From Centroberyx gerrardi (lineage: Eukaryota > Chordata > Actinopteri > Beryciformes > Berycidae): DNA of 64,000 nucleotides. The stretch lies in contig NC_136012.1 of the NCBI RefSeq assembly GCF_048128805.1, forward strand, positions 11,192,225-11,256,224, given 5' to 3'. Below, piece by piece: positions 1 through 11,800 of the stretch. The stretch's first letter is position 1; each line of letters begins with the position of its first letter. The position numbers and the translations under genes are program-made. Under the pieces are notes generated by a model. It was not told the origin of the DNA and ran no database searches. It worked only from the letters and a program-made list of their open reading frames with translations.

Positions 1-647
1 AGAGAAAAGAAGGCGGGCTAAAAACACTGAGCGAAAAATCACTATAATATTCCATTAGTATTACTATAGGGACTTAATGTGTCAATGGTACTCTATAGTC
101 AGTTTACAGTGACATTAACAAAACGGCTCCCGTCTGGCTCCCGCACCGCTCCCAGTGGACACAGCGACACTAGATGGCTGCGGGTCGGCTCCAACTTATG
201 CACATCTGAATGTCAGATCAAAAATACCAGGGATCTCTGGTGTGGCAACCCTATGCTTTACCAACTAAGCAGCCAGGGACAATGCAGGAAACATTTTAGA
301 CATTTTTGGGGCCGACCGACTGACTGACAGAGTCACTTGTACTAGCTGTTGGTTGCAGCTAAAAATTGGGCAAAAAAGAAGTGGTGGATTATGTAGAATA
401 AAGGGAAGAGAGAAAGCCTGAGAAGGAGAGAAAGAGACAAGGAAAGAGAATGTGGCTATGGAGGAAAGGTAGAGAGAGAGAGGAGAAGCAGACAGAGAGA
501 TTGAGACAGACAGAGAGAGAAATCTCTGGGGAAAAGGAGCAGACTGTGAGGTGAGATGTAGAAGGCCGTTGTTGGGAGGCATCTTCAGTTGTTTTCTGTC
601 CCAGTGGGTCTTGTTTTTTTTGCTGGTGATTGAAGCACTCTGGCCCC

Positions 648-835
648 ATTTACACCTGATATTAAAATGTGATCTAGATCCAGATATACTATTGGGATAA
701 TGGGCGTTCCATGTAAACACACTGTATGGATTGTATTTACACCTGACTCTGTTACACCTAACTGACTCTGACTCTGATCTAATCGCACCACCACCTCCAG
801 CGGTGGTCTGGCAGATCCAATCACATTCCAACTGC
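648..835. repeat. Possible old DNA-transposon fragment
   Basis: The phrase 'tttacacctga' occurs twice (about 649 and 739) and 'tttacacctt' follows near 850. This is the style of wording seen at ends of common fish MITEs. No clear target-site duplication is visible, so the call rests on resemblance only. Confidence 0.3.
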
Positions 836-1455
836 AATGCTGTGTGTGTTTACACCTTGTTGTTTACGCCATTTTTCCTTATCTAGATACAATAGGATGT
901 CCAGATACAGACCAAATATCCATCACTTTTTTTAATAGGAATTAGAGGATTGGTTGAATGATCCGTACTGCAAATGGATGATTTACTTTCACTTTAGGGA
1001 AAAATGGACCACAGTCTTAAGCGAGTAAAGCCCATGAGTCCTGCGTTTCCTAAAAGCATCTTAGAGCCATTATCTCATGAAAATCATTTTAGATCATCTA
1101 AGATCATCTTTGTTCCATTGACTTGACAAGATAACTGAGATTATGGTTGGATGCTTTAGGCAAACTCGAGACACAGTGGGCTGCATTAGAACGAGCTCTG
1201 GTATTCTCCATCCTCTCATCTTTCTACTGTTCATTTATTTCTGACCGGAAATATCAAATCCACCAGTGTGTCAGTCTCTCTATCACTATAAGCCACATCT
1301 GTTTGTCTAATTACCATTTACATAGCATGGGACACTTCAACATTACTAATTCAATTCAAAGGAACAGCTCATCTGCTGACATGCTGTTTCATTATACAGC
1401 AATTTTAACATAATTACACATCACCATGCCCTCAGAAAAAAAACTAAAAGCTAAA

Positions 1456-1490
1456 GAGGGGGTTGGGGTGTGGGTGGGGTGTGGGGTGGG
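1456..1490 (+). other. G-rich tract, predicted G-quadruplex
   Basis: Six runs of three to five G are separated by one to three bases over about 35 bp on the plus strand, which satisfies the usual G-quadruplex pattern. Nothing nearby links it to a promoter. Confidence 0.5.
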
Positions 1491-2647
1491 CAAATAATGT
1501 TCGGAGCACAACCATCTAATGAGTATTTAACTTCAAACATTTGCTTGCATGGTTAATTGAGGATGACGCGTGGAGAATAGAATGGTAGTTTATTAACAGA
1601 GACTAGCCTGCTTACAGAGTGTAATTGGAGGCTAATTCTCTGTGATTTGTCTCATCTCAATGGGACGGATCAGCGGTCTGGGGTGGGGAGATAATCAGGT
1701 GAACAAATCGCTGTAGTCTGTCTCTAAATTCCTGTTGAACTGGTGGACTGATGAGCCAGGCTGGTTACAACTGCTGGCTGCTTTATCAATGACTCTATTT
1801 TATCAAGATCAAAAGCCATCTGAGTCAGACAAACTGGATTATTATGCCCTCTGAGATGCACTGTGAGCAGGGCTTGATGTTCCCGTTTGAGCAATTGTGT
1901 GTGTTCCTCAGTATGTGTTTGTGTGTGTGTTTGTGTCTGTATGCTTATACTGAACGCACAAAATCAGATACCAGTAATGCCACTCAGCACCCATATTTTT
2001 TAAATACATGCTTGAAAGCCTCTCAGACAATGTGGTTTGCTGGTGCTGATGGAATACACGATGAATGAAGGAGAATTTTTATGGATCCTAAATATTTGTT
2101 TCTCTGGAGTGGAGAGGAGATGAATGGCTAATAATTGGCTAGTTGGTTAAGAACGTCACTGCAGCAACTACACTCATCTTCTCATTTCTCACTGCCATTC
2201 ATCTTCTTCATTCTCAGTCACCTTGTGCTACATACATTCAAGAGTAGTAGCAACTAGTAGCAACCACGGTTGCCAGGAATTAGTCTCAGTGTGCTCAGGA
2301 CAGTCCTAAGATAGAACATCAGGTTTGCATAAACATATACCTCCCATTCAATACTCATTACCTGACAGCAATAAATACACAAATGAGGAAGGCAAGACCA
2401 GGTAATAGACCAAGATAATTAAGTAATAGGCCAAGATGCATGGAGTTCAACATTCCTGCTGCATCAGGACAGGTAAAACCTGCGTGTTGTTGTGTTTGTA
2501 GCTGTGTTTATGCTTATGCTCATGTACAGTAGCTGTGTGCAAAGATGTGTGTATGACAGAGAGAGAGAGAGAATGAAATAAACTGAGAAATGAGCAACAG
2601 AGTTGAGGAAAGAATGCAGTTGATCACAACAGAGTAGCAGTACTCCT

Positions 2648-2649
2648 CA

Positions 2650-2704
<55 letters not shown>
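2648..2704. repeat. (CT)n-(CA)n compound microsatellite
   Basis: An uninterrupted CT run of about 38 bp passes directly into a CA run of about 17 bp. It is responsible for the low-complexity frames on both strands here. Confidence 0.95.
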
Positions 2705-2939
2705 TTCCACACCTTTCATAAAGCATGTAAGCATATATCACGGTCTCTAGCTGTAAACACAGTGATTCATCATCCGCGGGGACCATGGCCTGCAGACCAT
2801 ACTGCCGTCTATTGTTTTACATCATGTGTGAGGTGGAAAAATTTGTATGTAATTTTCTTTTCTATAACGTGTGGGTTGTGTGAATTCTCACTTTGGTGTT
2901 CCTGTTCAGTTGAGCATGTAATTTATTGTGTGTTGCATG

Positions 2940-3580
2940 CTTTGTTTTTGTCTATTGGACCACCATCTCTAGTCCAATGGGGTCGGGCCAGAACAGGGTC
3001 AGACTCTGTACTTATAGTTGGGAAGGAGAGACGAGGAGGAGCCGAGTGTTGGCACGCCACGGACTCCGTGTGAAGAGGGAAGCCGGCGTAGACCCACCAA
3101 AGCGTTGTACACACACCCTGAGCAGGTGGGCCGGAGCCTACCACCCAGGCACACTGTAAGTAGCTGGTGCATTGTGATGCTACTGGCGGTGTGTTGGTAG
3201 AACAGCAGAGAGTGCGGCGGCTGCTGGGCCTGGTATTTGCCCTGGAGCTGTAAGCTGACACCAGTGGTTTAAGTGGCTTCATTAAACAATTTGCACACTT
3301 GCTATTTGTGAGCTCGGTGTGGGAGCTGCTATAGCCTGGGGTTGTGAAAGGAACCTGTGAACAATTTACTCACCAGTTCCCATTGTCTTTCCCAGGCGAC
3401 CGGAGGCGGCCGCTCCCTGGGGAGAACTGGACCCAGTCGGTGGAGTGGAGCAGAATCACCATCGCACACAGGAGTGCAAGCGTACCACTGCTGGTCGAAC
3501 TGTTTGTTTTAACTTGCTGGACTCTTATTTGGTAACAGCTATTTTTGTAATAAATATTGTATAACTTTTTAAACTAGCCT
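2940..3580. other. GC-rich segment, possibly a solo LTR or TE piece
   Basis: This block is clearly more GC- and CpG-rich than its surroundings (for example the GGCGACCGGAGGCGGCCGC stretch near 3395). It ends with an 'aataaa' at about 3550 followed by T-rich sequence, as an LTR or retroelement end might. I find no protein motif, no paired repeat and no target duplication. A CpG island of an unseen gene is the alternative. Confidence 0.3.
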
Positions 3581-4739
3581 CCACCTTCCTTTCTGGGTAT
3601 TTGAAGCAAACACTGCTCTTCTCTTGGCAAGAATCCATCTTGAATGGTACGTTATATCAATTGAATCAGAGTTCCTAGGTCTCTGACTACCTTTAACTGC
3701 TAAATTAATTACTACCATGGCCCACTGATGCATGTGCATTTCTCTGTGCTTAGTTACGTTCTGTCTATCTGCAATTGTAAGTGTGTATTTTTGAAAAGAT
3801 TGTCCCAAGGGATGAAGGAGAAGAGCATGAGAAGAGGAGTAACTATTTAGATTGACAGAGCTGATCTTCTGTGAAATCAGGTTTATTGTCGTTATATTTA
3901 TGTCTTTGTGTTCTATATTCCCAGGATATCTTGGCGTAAATGTTTTCTTTTGTACATTTTGGCAGGAAATTCAGTCTCTCTTCGGAGTAGCATCTAGCTG
4001 TAGATAGGGCAGAGAGTACGAGGCCTCAGTGGGATGAAATCTAGATTGGAATTTTCCTGTTGTTTTTGATGTTTGCTGTTGTACTCTGTTGGAGCAAAAC
4101 ATTGCCGCCCTGAGGACATTAAAGTAAGTTCTATCTTCTGCTCGTACTTGGGCTTGTGTGTGTGTTGATACACATTCAAGCAGTATGTGGAGTACACTTG
4201 TTTCTGCATGTTGATTGATACTTGCCTTAAATATTTTTACATGCATGCTACACCCAAGCACTTTTTATACTCCAACTCCTTCCCTGCTCTGCTGTGTGTG
4301 TGTGCGTGCTATAGCTGAAGGGGCGGTCAAGATGGTTCAGGAGTCAATGTGCACTTACTGAGAAGAACTTTTCATTGTTGCCATAGCAGTTTCACAATCA
4401 GTTATATAAAGTAGACAACTGTGGTTAAGCAGCATAGACACATGCACTTACATTTTCACACACACAGCTTTAAATGATGATTGGCAGACAGCAGTTTACT
4501 GAACAGACCCATTAGCCCGGCCTTATTGTGCATTCAAGTGGTATCGGATGTATCGGAAAAATGTACTTCCTATTTGGAAATTTCCCATGAACCCCCCAGA
4601 CTCTGATTGTTAAGTCAAAAATTCGGAGAAAATTTTGCTACCCGAGTTTCTGACATGAGGCAATGCTGACCTTCTCAACAAGACGAAAAAATAAAGTTTT
4701 GTGTTTGTCAACAGTAAGAAAACACATATGTCACCACTT
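3581..4739. other. Intergenic, nothing recognised
   Basis: No exon, RNA gene or clear repeat seen. The short frames on both strands lack recognisable domains. Confidence 0.5.
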
Positions 4740-5935
4740 TTCTGATTTTTAGGGCAACTGGCCCACTTCAATTGACACCACCCATTTCAATCCCCAAGAC
4801 ACACACAGAGACAGGGTAAGCTTAGTACAGTTTATTTAACATTTCATTAGGAAATTAAAAACACAGACATAGGTGGGTTGCCCTGCTATTCCCTGTAACC
4901 TTAGTGTTAGCCCACACACCTCAGTAGCCTGTCCAACTATGACAACCTATGCCAAAGATAACACTAGGCCTACTTTAATTCACTCCACGCCAGTGTACAC
5001 CTCAATTCAGCAAACCCCGAAAACGTATATCCTCCTCCACACTACATGCATAAAATCAAGCTAAATCATTTACCACCATTTGATTAAGAGATAAAGCACA
5101 TCACACCACTTTCAGGCTTCGATAAATTATCTTGGATGGGGTCCACTGGCAGCACAGGCCACCAGCTATTAACAGGTAAGTAAAACAGGGGCCCACAGCT
5201 ACAGACCGGACAACAGAAAGAAATAGAGAGAGATAAAAATTCCAATTTGGTCGGCGCCGTACTGACCCAAATTGGAATAAGAACATTAAAATAGCCCCTT
5301 TTTAGAGTCTCTCCGATGCCTCCAGCACCACTTACCGACCCCAGAGCCGTTGCGCAGACGGTCGACGCCTTCTTCCTCATACTCCAGCGGGAAGAGGACT
5401 GGAAGCCTGCGGCCATACAAAGCTTCCGTCCCTCTGCTCGGTTGGTTGTGTGCATCGCCTCCCGTAAGTCCCCGCCAGCCCAGGGGTTCAGACTCGTAGT
5501 AGGCTGTGTCTTGGCGAAGTGGCGATTCTCCGGCTCCAGCTATAGGAGGATACAGGACAGCAGGGATGAGAACTTGGATTAACCACAGAATCACTTAACC
5601 ACAAGCCTTGTGAAGGAAACGACCATCCCTTTGTCGGCGGACTAGTGTGCTAAGGCCGTCGCTTCGCTCCCAGCTCTCGGTGTTGCTTCCTCCCTCTTGC
5701 CCGACCACCTCTCCTTTTCAGCGTCCCTTCCTCTTCTGCTCCTCCTGCTCATTCCTCCCCCGCAGGTGCACCCGATCAGCCTAATTGGGATCAGGAAACA
5801 AAGCACGGGGCACAACCAGGATAATCTCCTCCCCCCTACCCCCAGTCTGTCCATAATACAGTCTTTCCCCACCCCACAACAGTTCAAACATAATACATAT
5901 GGGGTGTTAATACACTTCTGACCCGCGACACATAC
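4740..5935 (-). other. GC-rich repeat-like segment, unclassified
   Basis: Roughly 1.2 kb of mixed composition has a GC-rich core (about 5290-5830) that gives overlapping frames on both strands, none with a recognisable domain. Read on the minus strand, the right edge begins TGTCGCGGGTCAG, which could be an LTR start. I could not find a matching second copy in the window, so the nature of this block is open. Confidence 0.25.
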
Positions 5936-7600
5936 TCATGCAGCTTTATTGCAAGTTTGTAGTGAGCCAGACTGACCTGACATTTGTTTGAATGAAGTTT
6001 GTCAAATTGTTAAGCTGCAGGAGGTCCATGTTTGTTTAATGTCTTCTGGATTTGATTTGATTTAGATTTTCAAAATACCACATGAATACGACGCTGTTTA
6101 GCAGCCGACTTGGAAGTCCCGAATGTCTGACCTTCCCACCAGCTGATGAACGCACAGTAAATTCTTCAGAACAAACTGCTTGACCGACGACTGTAGTGGA
6201 TGAAACCAAATAGACATCATCTGCACTGGTCAGGCTTCCACATCTAGCACAGTATCGCTAACTCTATGGAGAAAAACTTTCTGAACATACAGTATTTATC
6301 TGAGCCAGCTCCTCTTGGGTACTAGGCGTAGTGAAAACAGCCAAATATCAGTTGATCAAATTCTACAGTCACTTTCTATTTGTCATTTTTCCACTTTCTC
6401 ATTTCTCAGAATAGACCTAAAGAAAAAACTATACAGAGGTTCACTTTCTACACAAGAGATTAAAGAAATGAACTAGACAGAGGCTAAACAGAAATAAACT
6501 ACACTGAGACTTCACTTGTGTAGATAAAGTTTTCTTCCCATTATTGCAACGGGAAAATGCCAATTGAGCTCCTTTATAAAGCTTTGGCAGCCAAGGAAGC
6601 ATGTCATTATCCTGTCTAAAGAGCGCCTTTACAGTTTCTATTGAAGGGAAGAAAGTGGCTGAGAGACGAAATAAATAGAACTGGAAATGAATCTCCAACT
6701 GCAGGCCCCATACCACCAGCCTGTGTACACTGCCCCGGCTACCAAATCGCTGTTGCCGGGTGAAAACCTCATATCTCCAAAATGTCAACTTTTGTGAAAC
6801 AGCCAAAACAAATTCCAATTATAATTAATCCCAGTCTTAGATACCTCAGGCAGTGACTCTGAAGTGGGGATCAATTTGCCCAATAGGATTCCAGCATTGA
6901 GCACCACCTGCGGATGTTAATCTGTCTGATCAATCAATAAACACCCTTGGAGACCAATCAGAGCAAAGGACGTTGCTGGAAGGCCAATCAAGTCCGCTGA
7001 TTAATGAGTTCAGCCCAGGCAGTAGGTTGAGGGTTCAATTTCCACAATCTAATCAATGGCATCAATAGAATCACAGGTGAGCAGCCGGCTCCCATATTGT
7101 AGTCTGAGTGATCAAGTCCTCTGATACATCAGTGAGGGTTTCAGAGATTTGCTATGGTTTAATGAGGTCCAGCAGTTGATCTGTAGCTTGCTGTAGATAA
7201 TGACTTATTGGATGTATTAAATTGAATCCAAACTAATCCTACTGAACATATGGTTTATCTAACCAGACTGTTTGGACTGGGAAACACACCCATTGTGCCG
7301 CTGTTGCTTACATGTCAGAACTTACATGTTCTATGCTGCGCTGTTTTCCCATGGCTCTCTGTTGTATCTGTTCTGTGAGAGAATATAGGCCAGACAGACA
7401 GAAAACCACAACCCTTCTGTTTCAACAGACTTTTGACTTGACACAATTTCCTGTTTGTTTTACTGTCACTAAACACAGCTTAATAAATTCTTCCCCCCTT
7501 TTCTCCCCTGCGTTTGTTTACGGACATCATACAGTTTTCTATTCAGTATTTGCAGCGCAGGTATTTTCTCAAATTCACAGTGTCTTAGCTACATTGCCTT
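5936..7600. other. Intergenic, nothing recognised
   Basis: AT-rich sequence without exon-like frames or obvious repeats. Confidence 0.5.
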
Positions 7601-7606
7601 TAGTTT

Positions 7607-7668
7607 GGTTTCTCTCTCTCTCTCACACACACACACACGCACACAAACACACACACACACACAAACAA
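7607..7668. repeat. (TC)n-(CA)n microsatellite
   Basis: A short TC run is followed by an interrupted CA array. A comparable TC/CA block lies at about 27670-27710, in front of the matching flank of gene copy 2, so it may mark the left end of the duplicated unit. Confidence 0.9.
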
Positions 7669-7791
7669 TCACGTATGTGGCCGTTGCCCTTGCTCTCTGC
7701 CCCCATTTGCAACTGACTGCAGCAATCTACAGTTGGAGCAGCTGCCTTGTAGTCATTAAAATATCACAAAAAACCTCACACACTCATGCAA

Positions 7792-7795
<4 letters not shown>

Positions 7796-7826
<31 letters not shown>
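7796..7826. repeat. (CA)n microsatellite
   Basis: A CA dinucleotide array of about 15 units. Confidence 0.95.
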
Positions 7827-7827
<1 letters not shown>

Positions 7828-7829
7828 AC

Positions 7830-8754
7830 ACAATTGTAGAGTCACATGCTGTAAAGTAACATGCTGTACATCTTCCATATTACAATAAAAATAATAAAAC
7901 AATAAAATCCATGAACTCCATATCTGCTCCGCCTTCTCCCAGAGTCAAAGTCCCATCGATTTATTTGTCCCTTACAGGTTTTCTGGACCTGCCTTGTTTT
8001 CTGCTCTGCCCCATCTGTAATGGTTAGAAAAGTTGTCCTTCATCACAATAATGTCTCAAAGGACTTTATAGAGAACGAGCCTAGTGATTAGAGAGCGAAT
8101 CAACAGTCCATCACAAAACAAATTACCTGCCTAACCTACGTGCACTTTCTAACTCTGTTTTGAGAAGTACTGTACAAATTAAGTTTATTACTGTATTCAG
8201 TTTTATTATGATCATTACCACAGCTTCTATCATTAAGGTCTGTCAATGTAATACTTCCATGGCTCACTTGGAAGGCTGTGATAGGAAGATTCAAAACAGG
8301 AGGATCATGTGGGTGGAACCATATAAAGTCTCTATAAACTGTATGTTTCAGTTTTGGTTGTTAGAGCAGAGCATCATTCATTGCTGTCTGATCACACATG
8401 GGCTTTACATTTGGGTATTTATATTATATTACATTATATTATATTTTCATAATACATGTTTTATATTTGAGGTGTTTTTTTTGTGTGTGTTTTTTTTTTT
8501 TGCTGTACGCAGATCAAAACAATTTTATACTGAAATGCTGTTTTCTCATTGAAATAAAAATGAATTTGAAGGATCTGGAATCAATTATGAGCAAAATCAA
8601 TTAGGAATTGCAGGTGCTTTTTTCAGCCAAGATCTATTTTGACTTGGCCACTGTTCCTGCTAGTCTGCTATGAGGTTACCACTTCTTAAATGCTCAAATG
8701 GTGATTTTTTTACTTTGAACTTTCCTTATTGGTAGATTGTCACTGAAGATGATG
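7830..8754 (+). other. 5' flank of duplication unit 1
   Basis: Parts of this stretch recur upstream of the other gene copies. The 'tctgctccgcctt...ctgctctgccccatctgtaatggtt' block at about 7923-8024 matches 27832-27933. The 'catcattcattgctgtc...gctttacatttgggtattta' block at about 8371-8420 matches about 28326-28375, 48798-48847 and 49109-49160. It contains no exon I can recognise; the promoter of gene copy 1 is presumably inside or just downstream. Confidence 0.55.
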
Positions 8755-8809
8755 GTGTGTGTGTGTGTGTGTGTATGTGTGTGTGTGTCACTAGGCAATA
8801 ACAACAAAG
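8755..8809 (+). promoter_or_regulatory. (GT)n tract and short leader before the start codon, copy 1
   Basis: A GT array interrupted by one 'at' ends 22 bases before the ATG and is followed by CACTAGGCAATAACAACAAAG. All three gene copies keep this order (GT array, CAC[T/A]AG, purine-rich leader, ATG), so the array probably lies in the 5' UTR or at an intron acceptor. AACAAAG-ATG-G gives an acceptable Kozak context (A at -3, G at +4). Transcription start is not identifiable. Confidence 0.5.
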
Positions 8810-11800
8810 ATGGGCAGTGAACAGAGCATCCTTAAGAAGCATGGTTACATTTTTGAAAGAGAAACAGAAAACGGTGTTGTAGCCACAAAGGAAGGCGACA
8901 CATTTCTGATAAAAGAGATCAATTTGGCTAAGGTAGGTGGTGAGCTCCTGCACTTTTTGCCTTTATTTCATATTAAAATATGAAACATGTATGTAAACAT
9001 TCCAAAATCTCGCAACCAGCATTTTGTTCCAAATTAACAAGATTCTTCTGCATTTGTGTGTACAAAAGTTGAACTGAGACCTTGTCAGACTTTGTTACCA
9101 CAGGATCTTTGAAACGAAACCAGACAGGTTCTTTGTCAACCTGTTTTTAACCCTTATTTATCCAGGGAAGTTGAGATCAATTTGATCAGTACACCATGTT
9201 AGCCGCCCCCTTATAGCCCCCAAAATAATGGGCTTCACCCTCTAATGGGGCTCTATTGGTTTAGTCACTCATCTAGTTGCCTCAGATGCCTACTAAAAAT
9301 GTGCATGCACGTGCTCAGCCAATCCGGATGAGCCTATCAAACCTATGGCGTTCCCCCTATAAAACAGCCGGAGGAACCTCACACCTCATCCACTTGTCTT
9401 CAGTGCCTGAGGACGACAACATTTCTGAGGACGGCATCGTCTGACACTCCACAGCGCTGCCTGCTCTCTGTCTCTGCACAAGAGCAGCGGGTCAGCCGCT
9501 TGTCCCAAAGAACCTTTTCCCGCGGCCTTGAGACGGGCCTTGAACAGAGACAAGACCACTGTTTGCCATTCAGCAATTGCCTAACACGGTGAGGTATGGT
9601 GAGGCTCGCTCGAGAATCACGGGGGGGGAAACCCCACTGCCATCCTTGAACAGTCAGCCCGGCTGAGTACTATCCCTAAAAGCTGATCCCTGAACCCACC
9701 CCGCTGACCTGCTGTGGAACCCTCTTCTTCCAATTGATCACAAACCATAACTTGCTCAGGTGCTGTACCAATTGGAATGTGTGGAACATGGTCCAAACAG
9801 TGGGCCATGTTCCACACAGTCCAATTAGTGAATAGGCCCTGCTTGGCTGAGCACCTGCATGCAAATTTTCAGTGTACTGAGGCAACTAAGTGAGTGGCCA
9901 AGCCAACAGAGCCCCATTAGAGAGCAAAGCCTGTGATCATAGAACTAGAGTTCCCATGCATAACTATTGTTATTTTCCTCCTGTATATGCAGCACAACCA
10001 CTGCCTACTGCATTCCAGTAAAAAGCCATATTCGCCATATTTCTGAATAATGCTACTTTTTTCCTGTGGTCCAACCACTGTCAGTGGCAAATTCAGCCAA
10101 ATCTTTGAAACTTTGACGGATCATTATTGTAGGGTTTTAAATATGATATGCAGCCATGCAGCCAGCGGAGTGAGTGCAGGAGGGGCATAACTTGGGGGAA
10201 GGGGAGCGCAGAGGGAAGCAGCAGCAGGGCCTAGTAGCAGCAGTAGCAGGTAGAGGTTCAGTGTCTTTTAAGTCAAGGTTTAGTATGTTGATGCATCAAA
10301 CTTTGAGCTGCCAGAGGCAGGATGGTCACTCTGACCAACCGTTCTTATGCCAGTAGTGTTTTTAACAGATCCCCAGGAATACTGTTGCAGCATTAAAGTC
10401 AGAGATAGAAATCCTCAAAACAACAAGCCATCCTCATATTGTGAGCAGCAAGAATTCTTTTCAAGGTAAGCCTTGAGAAATCTATTTAAAGTCCTATAGT
10501 GTATAATTATTCCTTTTTCATTCCTTTTTTACATTCCTTTTAAAATGTACTGTCTTGTGCCAAGATCACACTTAATCCACTTAAGTGTCCATTTCAATAT
10601 AATACATTTTATGTTGCTGCAAACTACTGTAACTCTTTCACTGTGGCATGTGTAACACTGTAACTGTATCAATTAGGGTTAGGGTTAGGTGAGCGAAGCG
10701 ATAGGCGTGACACCCAGTCTGGGACAGCCTCTCAAGGTTTGGCTCCTGAAAAAAAAAACAGACTGATGAGTACAGGATTGTACTACTATTGAGACCAGCC
10801 ATGCGCTGGGAGGCCTGTGTGTACATACGATCAATAACACATATAAACAATTAATTAGTGCTATGAGAAATTATAAATTAACCTATGTCCCTGCCTCCCT
10901 GTGGGGAGAGAGGCGCAGCGGGAAGCATAGCACTGCTCCCTGGTTGGTAGACAATACAAGTTCCATGGATTTAAAGGAATCGTTCACCAAAAAATGACAC
11001 AGCAAGTTATACAAACTCGCTGTGTGTTATGTGGACAAACTTGACCAGTGTTTTGAATGACATGAGGGAAGAGTAGTAGATAATGACCAAATTTTCATTT
11101 TTGGGTGAACTATTTCTTTAAGTGTTGCAAACCTGACAAACTGGAAGGATTGCAGCAGTTGTTTTGGAGCCAATCAAGACAAAGTCCAGTTGTGTTAACT
11201 GGAGCTACCTATGAAAACTGATGTATTTTTGAAAAAGCATTAAATCAAAATCTTTAAATCTAACCACTTGATAAAATAAAAATATGTTAAATATCCTTGC
11301 TCATGTACAGTACTATATAAATGATATAACAGGGCTCATCTAATGTATTGTTATAGTGTTTTATTATGAATTATCTTATACATAGTGAGAATATCTTGAT
11401 GATGTCTCACAAACTCTATATTTCCTATTCTTCATAGACGGGGACACTTACTACATAGTGATGGACTATTGTCAGGGTGGAAGCCTCGCTGAAAAGATCA
11501 AAGAGAAGAGAGAATCTGGAGGAGAGTTTGAGGAGTGCCAGGTATAAAACAATTTTTTTATTCGATATCATTTCAAATTTACCTTTATATTTAGCTGATT
11601 TAGCCCTTATCCAGAGCAACTTACAATCACTACAACAGTAGAATGTATTTATATTCTTTCGTCACCAACATTACAAGAAAGCAAGAGTAAGGGGTTTGAG
11701 AGTCAAAACAGTGCTCAGACTAAAGATGTAAGAAATGTTCTTGTGGCTGGGGAACAGTTATGCATAACAGGAAAAAAATATTGGAAAAAATTTAATTAAA

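Larger units (their letters stand above)
1..2640. other. Intergenic, no gene seen
   Basis: I see no exon-like reading frame with recognisable protein content here. A purine-rich GA tract at about 390-540 gives a spurious Ser/Leu-rich minus-strand frame. The rest is ordinary AT-rich vertebrate intergenic sequence. A possible old transposon piece (about 648-835) and a G-rich tract (about 1456-1490) are listed separately. Confidence 0.6.

Noticed and set aside
265..837. 190-codon minus-strand frame
   Set aside because: Ser/Leu-rich translation of a GA-rich tract; low complexity and no motif.
2648..2704. Regular dinucleotide arrays as possible CRISPR-like repeats (also 7796, 19156, 29459)
   Set aside because: Simple microsatellites without spacers, in eukaryotic DNA.
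10673..10689. TTAGGGTTAGGGTTAGG, telomere-like
   Set aside because: Fewer than three units, next to a DIRS fragment; too short to call an interstitial telomere.
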